DNA of 7,533 nucleotides. It comes from JAURVT01 sp049059935. GTDB taxonomy: Bacteria > Actinomycetota > Actinomycetes > Propionibacteriales > Nocardioidaceae. Positions 1-5,960 of this stretch are shown here, piece after piece. The number at the start of each line of letters is the position of its first letter. The first letter of the stretch is position 1. The notes below the pieces were generated by a model. The model searched no databases, was not told where the DNA came from, and worked only from the letters and a program-made list of their open reading frames with translations. The translations under genes were made by a program, and so were the position numbers. Location: NCBI RefSeq assembly GCF_049059935.1, contig NZ_JBMGQR010000119.1, forward strand, positions 1-7,533, in the 5' to 3' direction.

Positions 1-246
1 CTCCAGGGCCTCGGCGACCGAGGCGTCGGCGAGCCTGAAGAAGCGCTGTCGTCCGCGTGCGTCGACGACCACCAGGCCGCTGCCGAGCAGCACCGCCAGG
101 TGCTCGCTCGCCGTCGAGGCGCCGACCTGGGCGACCGCGGCCAGCTCCGCGGCGGGTCGCGCGGACCCGTCCATGAGCAGGTCGAGCATGGCCGAGCGGG
201 CCGGGGACGACAGCGCCCGGCCGATCGGTGCGAAGTCGACGGCCAC
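1..246 (-). CDS. ArsR-family winged-helix transcriptional regulator (partial, N-terminal 82 residues)
   Basis: The visible 82 residues form a winged-helix DNA-binding domain of the ArsR type. They run from an N-terminal segment (FAPIGRALSSPARSAMLDLL, residues 5-24), through a helix-turn-helix with its recognition helix at about residues 41-59 (VGASTASEHLAVLL), to a beta-wing rich in basic residues (about 60-72, with RGRQRFFRL). The C-terminal part lies beyond the left edge, so effector binding cannot be judged. No ELCVCD-type metal-binding motif is seen in the recognition helix, so metal sensing is not supported. The start is taken as GTG at 246: no ATG or GTG lies further upstream in frame before the stop at 300-298. 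There is no clear Shine-Dalgarno, but a -10-like TACGGT sits 12 to 7 bases upstream of the start, which suggests a leaderless transcript. The gene is divergent from the OsmC-family gene and probably regulates it and itself. The family call is confident; the ligand is unknown. Confidence 0.85.
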   Translation of the reverse strand, partial: MAVDFAPIGRALSSPARSAMLDLLMDGSARPAAELAAVAQVGASTASEHLAVLLGSGLVVVDARGRQRFFRLADASVAEALE

Positions 247-310
247 ACCACCACCGTAGGTCGAGGACGCTTCGGTGACGACCGAACCCTCACCGTCCTA
301 CGGTCGCCCC
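247..310. promoter_or_regulatory. Symmetric divergent promoter/operator between arsR-type gene and osmC-type gene
   Basis: The whole 64-bp gap is a dyad centred at 278.5. The outer arms ACCGTAGG (253-260) and CCTACGGT (297-304) are perfect inverted copies. The inner arms TTCGGT (271-276) and ACCGAA (281-286) are also perfect, around a 4-bp spacer. Over 253-304, 19 of 26 opposed base pairs are complementary. Each outer arm contains TACGGT (a TAnnnT -10 hexamer) occupying -12 to -7 of its start codon (ATG 311 rightward, GTG 246 leftward), so both transcripts may start at the first base of the start codon. GTGACG (275-280) could be a -35 box for the rightward gene with an 18-bp spacer; the leftward -35 is poor. 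The central palindrome would be a natural ArsR-dimer site overlapping both -35 regions. The symmetry is read directly; promoter and operator roles are inferred. Confidence 0.6.
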
Positions 311-769
311 ATGAGCACCCATGTGTACGACACCCACCTGGTCTGGGACGGCACCACCGCGGACGGCTACCGCGCCTACCCGCGCGCCCACCGGGCCGTC
401 GCCCCGCCCGCCGTCGCCGAGGTCGCACTCAGCGCCGACCCGCACTTCCGCGGCGACCCCGACCGGCTCAACCCCGAGCAGCTCGTCGTGATGGCGGCCA
501 GCTCGTGCCAGCTCCTGTCATTCCTGGCCGTCGCCGCCCGCGCCGGCGTCGTCGTGACGGGCTACTCCGACGAGGCCCGCGGGGAGATGCCCGAGGACGA
601 CCCGCCGATGCGGATCACGCGGATCGTCCTGGCACCCGTGGTCACCGTCGCGGGCGGCACCGACGCGGACCACGTCGTCCGGCTGCTGCACGAGGCGCAC
701 GAGGGCTGCTACGTCGCGCGCTCCCTGCGCACCGACGTCGTGCTCGACCCGACGGTGGTGCTGGCATGA
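311..769 (+). CDS. OsmC/Ohr-family peroxide-reductase-like protein
   Basis: This 152-residue protein has the usual length and layout of the OsmC/Ohr family of thiol-dependent peroxidases, which reduce organic or hydrogen peroxides in the cytoplasm. The N-terminal beta-rich part (about 1-52) is followed by the central helix signature NPEQLVVMAASSCQLL (54-69), which carries the conserved Glu56 and the likely peroxidatic Cys66. A second conserved Cys, Cys123, lies in HEAHEGCYVARSL (117-129), typical of the resolving Cys. Arg21 or a neighbour may be the active-site Arg. The start is ATG 311, because the domain begins there and a -10-like TACGGT lies at -12 to -7. An in-frame ATG at 275 would add 12 unconserved residues and cross the operator. 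No Shine-Dalgarno is visible, which fits leaderless expression. It overlaps the next gene by ATGA and is divergent from an ArsR-type regulator. Whether it is an Ohr, OsmC or YhfA-like subtype, and its true substrate, cannot be settled here. Confidence 0.88.
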   Translation: MSTHVYDTHLVWDGTTADGYRAYPRAHRAVAPPAVAEVALSADPHFRGDPDRLNPEQLVVMAASSCQLLSFLAVAARAGVVVTGYSDEARGEMPEDDPPMRITRIVLAPVVTVAGGTDADHVVRLLHEAHEGCYVARSLRTDVVLDPTVVLA

Positions 770-1161
770 ACGGCGCGCCGGTCGACGTCGCCGCGGTGCT
801 CGACGACCGCGCCGGTGCGCTCGCCGAGCTGGGCGAGTGCCTCGGTGCCGCGGGGGTGAGCCTCGAGGGTGGCGGCGTGTTCGTCCACGACGGCGTGGGC
901 GTGGCCCACTTCCTCGTCGACGACGGAGCCGCCGCGCGCGCGGCGCTGCGGGCCGAGGGCATCGTCCTGACCGACGTACGCGAGCCGGTGGTGCTGCGCC
1001 TGGACCAGGGCGTCCCCGGCCAGCTCGGCCTGGTGTGCCGGCAGCTGGCCGACGCCGGCGTCAGCATCCAGGTGCAGTACAGCGACCACGACGGGCGCCT
1101 CGTGCTGCTCGTCCCCGACGCCGACGTCGCGGCCGCGCGCGAGGTCGCGGCGCGGTGGTGA
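766..1161 (+). CDS. Small tandem ACT-domain protein
   Basis: This 131-residue protein is almost entirely two ACT-like beta-alpha-beta-beta-alpha-beta units. The first is at about residues 6-55 (VDVAAVLDDRAGALAELGECL, then a beta hairpin GVGVAHFLVDD). The second is at about 74-118 (VVLRLDQGVPGQLGLVCRQL, then IQVQYSDHDGRLVLLVPD). Both have the characteristic loop before the first helix (DDRAGAL and QGVPGQL) that in ACT domains binds small ligands, usually amino acids, at a dimer interface. There is no catalytic or DNA-binding domain, no signal peptide and no membrane segment, so it is probably a cytoplasmic ligand sensor or an allosteric partner. ATG 766 overlaps the osmC-type stop (ATGA), and no strong independent ribosome site is visible, so translation is probably coupled. 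Its stop lies 12 bases from that of the convergent btuF-like gene. Fold call fairly secure; ligand and partner unknown. Confidence 0.75.
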   Translation: MNGAPVDVAAVLDDRAGALAELGECLGAAGVSLEGGGVFVHDGVGVAHFLVDDGAAARAALRAEGIVLTDVREPVVLRLDQGVPGQLGLVCRQLADAGVSIQVQYSDHDGRLVLLVPDADVAAAREVAARW

Positions 1162-1173
1162 GGACGGCGCAGG

Positions 1174-1941
1174 TCAGGACGGGGCGCGGCGCGCACCCAC
1201 CTGCGCGAGCAGGGTGTCGCGCTCGAGCAGCGACGGTCCGTACCAGGTGAGCAGCCGACCGGAGACGAGCGCGGTGGGCGTCGCGGCGAACACCTCGGGG
1301 CCGTCGTCGGCGGTGAAGACGTAGGGCTCGTCGGGCAGCAGGACGACGTCCGCGCCGGCCGCGTCGAGGTCGCCAGGCTCGACGGCCGGGTAGCGGTCGG
1401 CGTCCTCGGCGTGCACGTTCTCCAGGCCGAGGCGCCGCAGCAGGTCGCCGGTGAACGTCGACGACCCGACCACCATCCAGGGGTCGCGCCAGATCGCGAT
1501 GGCCACGCGGGCCGTCACCTCGGGCACCGGGCCACCCCACAGCCGCTCGGCCTCGTCGAGCCACTCCGGCCTGCCCCAACCGAGGGCGACGTCGAGGAGC
1601 CGACCGAGCGAGGTGAGCGCCTGGGGAACGGTGCGGACGTCGGTGACCCAGACCGGCACGCCGCGGTCGCGGAGCCGCCTGACGTCGAGCTCGCGGTTCT
1701 CCTCCTTGTTCACCACGACCACGTCGGGCTCGAGGGCGGCGATCGCGGCGAGGTCGGGATTCTTGGTGCCGCGGACGCGGACGACGTCGAGGTCGGCGGG
1801 GTGGGTGCACCAGTCCGTGGCCCCGACCAGCGCGTCCGGCCGGGTGGCGGCGAGCGCCTCGGTGATCGACGGCACCAGCGACACGACGCGGGCCGCGGGC
1901 GCCGTGCCGTGCCACGGGTGGTCGAGGTCGTCGGCGCTCAC
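1174..1941 (-). CDS. BtuF-like helical-backbone metal/corrinoid receptor, cytosolic (no signal peptide)
   Basis: This 255-residue protein matches the periplasmic-binding-protein type 2 fold used by BtuF, FhuD and related corrinoid or iron-chelate receptors. Visible landmarks are RVVSLVPSITEAL (18-30), DWCTHP (43-48), GTKNPDLAAIAALEPDVVVVNKEENR (58-83, split here by position: GTKNPD at 58-63 and VVNKEENR at 76-83), VGSSTFTGDLLRRLGL (158-173) and LLPDEPYVF (201-209). The GTKNPD/NKEENR pair is typical of helical-backbone metal receptors. Unusually for a binding protein, there is no signal peptide, lipobox or transmembrane segment, and no ABC permease or ATPase genes adjoin it. The GTG start at 1941 is chosen because it overlaps the icmF stop (GTGA) and the fold begins soon after. 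An ATG at 2004 would add 21 unconserved residues inside icmF. With no clear ribosome site, translation is probably coupled to icmF. The partner gene suggests cobalamin binding, which is an inference; heme or siderophore binding is not excluded. Confidence 0.8.
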   Translation of the reverse strand: MSADDLDHPWHGTAPAARVVSLVPSITEALAATRPDALVGATDWCTHPADLDVVRVRGTKNPDLAAIAALEPDVVVVNKEENRELDVRRLRDRGVPVWVTDVRTVPQALTSLGRLLDVALGWGRPEWLDEAERLWGGPVPEVTARVAIAIWRDPWMVVGSSTFTGDLLRRLGLENVHAEDADRYPAVEPGDLDAAGADVVLLPDEPYVFTADDGPEVFAATPTALVSGRLLTWYGPSLLERDTLLAQVGARRAPS

Positions 1942-4900
1942 ACGTTGCGGCGGTACTGCCCGCCGACCTCGAAGAACGCGTCGGTGATCTGGCCGAGTGA
2001 GCACACGCGTGCGGCGTCCATCAGCACCGCGAAGACGTTGTCGCCGTCGGTCGCGGCCTGCTTGAGCCGCGCGATCTGCACGGCGCCCTCGGTGTCGTGG
2101 TCGTGCTGGAACCCCTGGACGCGGTCGAGCTGCGACTTCTTCTCCTCGGGCGTCGCGCGCGCCAGCTCGACGTGGGTGGGCGTGCCGCCGTCGTCGGACT
2201 CGGGCTTGCGGAACGTGTTGACGCCGACGATGGGCAGCGATCCGTCGTGCTTGCGGTGCTCGTAGAGCATCGACTCGTCCTGGATGCGGCCGCGCTGGTA
2301 GCCGGTCTCCATCGCGCCGAGCACGCCGCCGCGCTCGTTGATGCGGTCGAACTCCTCGAGCACGGCGGCCTCGACGAGGTCGGTGAGCTCATCGATGACG
2401 AACGAGCCCTGCAGGGGGTTCTCGTTCATCGCCATCCCCCACTCGCGGTTGATGATCATCTGGATCGCGAGCGCGCGACGCACCGACTCCTCCCCCGGCG
2501 TCGTGACGGCCTCGTCGTAGGCGTTGGTGTGCAGGCTGTTGGCGTTGTCGTAGATCGCGATGAGGGCCTGCAACGTGGTGCGGATGTCGTTGAAGTCCAT
2601 CTCCTGCGCGTGCAGCGAGCGGCCGGACGTCTGCACGTGGTACTTCAGCTTCTGGCTGCGCTCGTTGGCGCCGTACTTGTCGCGCATCGCCACCGCCCAG
2701 ATGCGACGGGCCACGCGGCCGAGCACGGAGTACTCGGGGTCCATGCCGTTGGAGAAGAAGAACGACAGGTTGGGCGCGAAGTCGTCGACGTCCATGCCGC
2801 GCGCGAGGTACGACTCGACGTAGGTGAAGCCGTTGGCGAGGGTGAAGGCCAGCTGGCTCAGGGGGTTCGCCCCGGCCTCGGCGATGTGGTACCCCGAGAT
2901 CGACACCGAGTAGAAGTTGCGCACCCGGTGCTCGATGAACCACTCCTGGATGTCGGCCATCATCCGCAGGCTGAACTCGGTGGAGAACAGGCAGGTGTTC
3001 TGGCCCTGGTCCTCCTTGAGGATGTCGGCCTGCACGGTGCCGCGCACGGTGGCGACGGCGTCGGCGGCCACCTGCGCGCGCTCGTCCGCGGACGGCTCCC
3101 GTCCCTCACGCTCGCAGAAGGCGTCGACCTGCTGGTCGATGACGGTGTTGAGGAAGAACGCGAGGACGGTGGGTGCGGGCCCGTTGATCGTCATCGAGAC
3201 CGACGTGGTGGGCGACACGAGGTCGAACCCGTCGTAGAGCGCCTTCATGTCGTCGAGCGTCGCGATCGAGACGCCGGACGTGCCCACCTTGCCGTAGACG
3301 TCCGGACGCAGGTCGGGATCTCGGCCGTACAGGGTGACCGAGTCGAACGCGGTGGACAGGCGCTTGGCGTCGCCGTCGGCCGACAGCAGCCTGAAGCGGC
3401 GGTTGGTGCGGAACGCGTCGCCCTCGCCGGCGAACATGCGGGCAGGGTCCTCGCCATCGCGCTTGAAGGCGAAGACGCCCGCGGTGTACGGGAACGCGCC
3501 GGGCAGGTTCTCGCGTCGCCAGAACGACACCAGCTCGCCGTGGTCGGTGAAGCGCGGCAGCGACACCCGCGGGATCCTCGAGCCCGACAGCGACTCGCGG
3601 GTCAGCGTCGTGGTGATCTCCCGGTCGCGCACGCGCACCGTGTGCTCGTCGCCGGAGTACGCCTCGACGACCGACGGCCAGGCCTCGATCTGGTCGGTCA
3701 CCGCGGCCGGCAGCTCCGCGCGTGCGGCGGCCAGCAGACCGTCGAGGTCGGCGGTGTCGGCGCCGGCGCGCTCGAGCTCGCCGCGGACGAGGTCGAGCCG
3801 CTGCGCACGGCTCGCCGCCTCGGCCAGCCGCTGCGTCTCGGCGTGGTAGCCCCGGACGGTCTCGGCGATCTCGGCGAGGTAGCGCACCCGTCCGCCGGGC
3901 ACGACCTGGCGGATGCCCGAGGAGTGCTTGACGTCGACGGGCGCCAGCGTGCCCTCGTCGAGCGGCAGCCCCGCGGAGGCGAGCTGTCCCGCGAGGTGCT
4001 GGTAGAGCGCGGTGACGCCGTCGTCGTTGAAGGTCGCGGCCGACGTGCCGAACACCGGCATGTCCTCGGGCTGGGAGCCGAACGCCTCGCGGTTGCGCAC
4101 CAGCTGTCGTCCGACGTCGCGCAGCGCGTCCTTGGCGCCGCGTCGCTCGAACTTGTTGATGGCCACGACGTCGGCGAAGTCGAGCATGTCGATCTTTTCC
4201 AGCTGCGACGCGGCGCCGAACTCCGGCGTCATCACGTACATCGAGTGGTCGACGAACGGGACGATGGCCGCGTCGCCCTGGCCGATGCCGGGCGTCTCGA
4301 CGACGACGAGGTCGAACCCGCCGGCCTTGACGACGTCGATGACGTCGCCGAGGTGGTCGGGCAGCTCGTGGGCGCCGCGGGTCGCGACGCTGCGGAAGTA
4401 GACGCGGTCGCCGTCGAGCGAGTTCATCCGGATGCGGTCGCCGAGGAGCGCACCGCCACCGCGGCGACGGGTGGGGTCGACGGCGATCACCGCGATGCGC
4501 AGCTTGTCCTGCTGGTCGACCCGGAAGCGGCGCACCAGCTCGTCGGTGAGCGACGACTTGCCCGACCCACCGGTGCCGGTGATGCCCAGCACCGGGGTGG
4601 CCCGGGCCTGCGCCGCCTGCCTGACCCGGTCGAGCACGTCGGCGGGAAGCTGCCCCTGCTCGGCTCCGCTGATGGCGCGGGCGATCGCGAACCGGTCGCC
4701 GCTGAGCACCTGCTCGGCACTGACCTGCCTGGTCCGCCACAGGTCGAAGTCGCAGTCGGCGACCACCGAGTTGATCATCCCGACCAGGCCCATCCGCTGG
4801 CCGTCCTCGGGGGAGAAGATCGTGACGCCGGACGCGCGCAGCCGCTCGATCTCGTCGTGCACGATGACGCCGCCCCCGCCGCCGACCACCTTGACGTGGT

Positions 4901-5171
4901 CGGCTCCGTGGCTGCGCAACGACTCCACCAGGTACTCGAAGTACTCGATGTGCCCGCCCTGGTAGGACGAGACGGCGACGCCCTGGACGTCCTCCTCGAC
5001 CGCGGCGTCCACGACCTCCTGCACCGACCGGTTGTGCCCCAGGTGGATCACCTCGGCGCCCTGGCTCTGGAAGATCCGCCGCATGATGTTGATCGACGCG
5101 TCGTGGCCGTCGAACAGGCTCGAGGCGGTCACCAGGCGAACCGGGTGGGTGGGCACGTGGAGTTCGGTCAT
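1938..5171 (-). CDS. icmF: Fused isobutyryl-CoA mutase IcmF (B12-binding, G-protein chaperone and mutase domains)
   Basis: This 1077-residue protein is an adenosylcobalamin-dependent radical mutase that interconverts isobutyryl-CoA and n-butyryl-CoA; some homologues act on isovaleryl/pivalyl-CoA. Domain 1 (about 1-140) binds B12: LFDGHDASIN carries the axial ligand His23, followed by SSYQGGH and VVGGGGGV. Domain 2 (about 190-400) is a MeaB-like GTPase that guards cofactor loading: Walker A GTGGSGKS (199-206), Asp232 in VDPTRRR, ETPGIGQGD (292-300) and NKFE (339-342). A linker (about 400-535) leads to the TIM-barrel mutase domain (about 540-1077) with SGYHIAEAGA (His762). Substrate-pocket residues Phe580 (RMFAG) and Gln724 (DQGQNT) replace the Tyr and Arg of methylmalonyl-CoA mutase, which marks it as the isobutyryl type. 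ATG 5171 is preferred because GAAGG lies 5 bases upstream; GTG 5177 would add two residues but overlaps that site. No frameshift or missing segment is seen. It lies downstream of marR and is translationally coupled to the btuF-like gene. Confidence 0.95.
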   Translation of the reverse strand: MTELHVPTHPVRLVTASSLFDGHDASINIMRRIFQSQGAEVIHLGHNRSVQEVVDAAVEEDVQGVAVSSYQGGHIEYFEYLVESLRSHGADHVKVVGGGGGVIVHDEIERLRASGVTIFSPEDGQRMGLVGMINSVVADCDFDLWRTRQVSAEQVLSGDRFAIARAISGAEQGQLPADVLDRVRQAAQARATPVLGITGTGGSGKSSLTDELVRRFRVDQQDKLRIAVIAVDPTRRRGGGALLGDRIRMNSLDGDRVYFRSVATRGAHELPDHLGDVIDVVKAGGFDLVVVETPGIGQGDAAIVPFVDHSMYVMTPEFGAASQLEKIDMLDFADVVAINKFERRGAKDALRDVGRQLVRNREAFGSQPEDMPVFGTSAATFNDDGVTALYQHLAGQLASAGLPLDEGTLAPVDVKHSSGIRQVVPGGRVRYLAEIAETVRGYHAETQRLAEAASRAQRLDLVRGELERAGADTADLDGLLAAARAELPAAVTDQIEAWPSVVEAYSGDEHTVRVRDREITTTLTRESLSGSRIPRVSLPRFTDHGELVSFWRRENLPGAFPYTAGVFAFKRDGEDPARMFAGEGDAFRTNRRFRLLSADGDAKRLSTAFDSVTLYGRDPDLRPDVYGKVGTSGVSIATLDDMKALYDGFDLVSPTTSVSMTINGPAPTVLAFFLNTVIDQQVDAFCEREGREPSADERAQVAADAVATVRGTVQADILKEDQGQNTCLFSTEFSLRMMADIQEWFIEHRVRNFYSVSISGYHIAEAGANPLSQLAFTLANGFTYVESYLARGMDVDDFAPNLSFFFSNGMDPEYSVLGRVARRIWAVAMRDKYGANERSQKLKYHVQTSGRSLHAQEMDFNDIRTTLQALIAIYDNANSLHTNAYDEAVTTPGEESVRRALAIQMIINREWGMAMNENPLQGSFVIDELTDLVEAAVLEEFDRINERGGVLGAMETGYQRGRIQDESMLYEHRKHDGSLPIVGVNTFRKPESDDGGTPTHVELARATPEEKKSQLDRVQGFQHDHDTEGAVQIARLKQAATDGDNVFAVLMDAARVCSLGQITDAFFEVGGQYRRNV

Positions 5172-5176
5172 GGGCA

Positions 5177-5181
5177 CCTTC
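5177..5181 (-). promoter_or_regulatory. Ribosome binding site of icmF
   Basis: On the minus strand GAAGG lies 5 bases before ATG 5171. It overlaps the alternative GTG at 5177-5175, so it supports the ATG as the true start. Confidence 0.55.
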
Positions 5182-5193
5182 GACGCAGAGGTT

Positions 5194-5226
5194 GGACGTC
5201 CGAGGACCCAATAGTAGGACGTCCTA
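5194..5226 (-). promoter_or_regulatory. Predicted icmF promoter and paired palindromic operators
   Basis: TAGGACGTCCTA (5215-5226) is a perfect 12-bp palindrome, and AT/AT matches two bases further out extend it to 16 of 20 symmetric positions. Its 8-bp core GGACGTCC recurs at 5194-5201, 23 bp away (about two helical turns). On the minus strand TACTAT (5216-5211) fits a TAnnnT -10 box. With the start of transcription near 5204, the first palindrome overlaps the -10 and its upstream spacer, and the second lies at about +3 to +11. A weak -35 candidate (TTTCCT, 5239-5234) has a 17-bp spacer. This is the layout expected for a repressor, most simply the MarR-family protein encoded just upstream. 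The bare 8-mer also occurs inside coding DNA (4985-4992, 6695-6702), so only the extended and paired arrangement is informative. Confidence 0.5.
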
Positions 5227-5234
5227 GGATCGAA

Positions 5235-5262
5235 GGAAACCCACCGGGGACAGCGTCCCGGT
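5235..5262 (-). terminator. Possible weak intrinsic terminator after the marR-type gene
   Basis: On the minus strand ACCGGG (5262-5257) can pair with CCCGGT (5248-5243), with an inner AC/GT extension if one C is bulged. The T-rich run GGGTTTCCTT follows. The stem overlaps the stop codon of the regulator gene. It could separate marR and icmF transcription, but the run of Ts is short and interrupted. Confidence 0.35.
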
Positions 5263-5765
5263 CAGGGCTCGACGTGGTCCCCGGCGGCGGTGCGCAGCCG
5301 GCCCAGCAGGGTCGTCAGGTCGGCGACGTCGGGGGCGTCGAGCCCGACGTCGTCGAACACGCCGGCGTTCAGGTCGGCGGTCGCCGCCTCGACGACCTCG
5401 CCGCCGGCCGTCGTCAGGGACGCCAGGACGACGCGGCCGTCGCTCGGGTGGCGGCTGCGGGTGACGAACCCCTGTCGCTCCAGGCGGTCGACGGCGCTCG
5501 TCACCGACGTCGCGTGCACCTGGAGCAGCGAGCCGACCCGCGCCATGGGCATCGCGCCCGTCGAGGAGAACGACAGCAGCCGCAGGATCTCGAACCGGGC
5601 GAACGTCAGGTCGTGCGGCTTGAGCACCGACTCGATCCGCTCCATCAGCAGCTGCTGCACCCGCATCACCGAGGTGACCAGAGCCATCCCGTCGGCCGAG
5701 CCCTCCCAGCCGTGCCGCACCCACTGGCGGTGGGCTCCCCGGATGGGGTCACGCTGCTCGGCCAC
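5262..5765 (-). CDS. MarR-family transcriptional regulator
   Basis: This 167-residue protein has MarR-family length and architecture. N-terminal helices for dimerisation (about 10-50) include ALVTSVMRVQQLLMERIESV. A winged helix-turn-helix follows: LTFARFEILRLL (53-64), helix AMPMARVGSLLQ (71-82), recognition helix HATSVTSAVDRLERQGF (84-100), and a wing with the conserved Asp-Gly-Arg turn (RHPSDGRVVLASLT, 105-118). A C-terminal dimerisation helix ends the protein. No sensing cysteine is present, so a small-molecule ligand is more likely than direct oxidation. GTG 5765 is chosen because AGGGAG lies 6 bases upstream; an ATG at 5843 would add 26 low-complexity residues. The gene lies just upstream of icmF on the same strand and is divergent from the gabD-type gene. 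By position it is the best candidate to bind the palindromes before icmF. A CoA thioester or branched-chain acid as ligand is speculation. Confidence 0.9.
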   Translation of the reverse strand: MAEQRDPIRGAHRQWVRHGWEGSADGMALVTSVMRVQQLLMERIESVLKPHDLTFARFEILRLLSFSSTGAMPMARVGSLLQVHATSVTSAVDRLERQGFVTRSRHPSDGRVVLASLTTAGGEVVEAATADLNAGVFDDVGLDAPDVADLTTLLGRLRTAAGDHVEP

Positions 5766-5960
5766 CGTCTGCTCCCTGTGTCGACGCCCTCGTGCTCCGA
5801 GCAGTCTCGCGCACCCGGCCACTCCCGGGCCTGCGCGTCCCACGACCGGTCCACCCTGACGGTGCGCGGAGGCCGGAACTTCGGCAGGATCCAGGTGGCG
5901 GCGGCCGCTTCGATAGCGTCGCCGACGTCACCCCTTCCGCACGCACCCGAGGAGCACGTT
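5766..5960. promoter_or_regulatory. Divergent intergenic region between marR-type and gabD-type genes
   Basis: This 195-bp gap should hold promoters for both divergent genes. The marR ribosome site AGGGAG lies on the minus strand at 5777-5772. For the rightward gene, TAGCGT (5914-5919) fits a TAnnnT -10 with a leader of about 35 bases, but no good -35 is seen. GACCGGTC (5844-5851) is an 8-bp palindrome of unknown meaning. The GGACGTCC core seen before icmF is absent; only GACGTC at 5924-5929 is shared, so co-regulation with icmF is not supported by a site match. Confidence 0.4.
5949..5954 (+). promoter_or_regulatory. Ribosome binding site of the gabD-type gene
   Basis: GAGGAG lies 6 bases before GTG 5961. 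It decides the start within a reading frame that stays open far upstream. Confidence 0.75.

Noticed and set aside
100..765. N-terminal extension of the ACT-protein frame upstream of ATG 766
   Set aside because: Arg/Pro-rich translation crosses the ArsR-type gene, the operator and the OsmC-type gene in a different frame. The ACT fold begins just after ATG 766.
1411..2265. Plus-strand open frames opposite the btuF-like gene and the end of icmF
   Set aside because: They are antisense to clear protein families, have biased low-complexity translation and no supporting ribosome site.
4985..4992. Third and fourth copies of GGACGTCC inside icmF (4985-4992) and the aldehyde dehydrogenase gene (6695-6702)
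   Set aside because: They arise where common GAC-GTC (Asp-Val) codons fall together, lack the TA...TA extension, and are not near promoters.
5172..5261. Cobalamin riboswitch upstream of icmF
   Set aside because: The predicted leader is only about 33 bases and the gap is 90 bases, too short for the element, and no B12-box-like sequence was recognised.
5875..5919. ECF-sigma-type promoter starting with GGAACT before the gabD-type gene
   Set aside because: No matching -10 (such as CGTT or GTT) occurs at the required 16-18 bp spacing.
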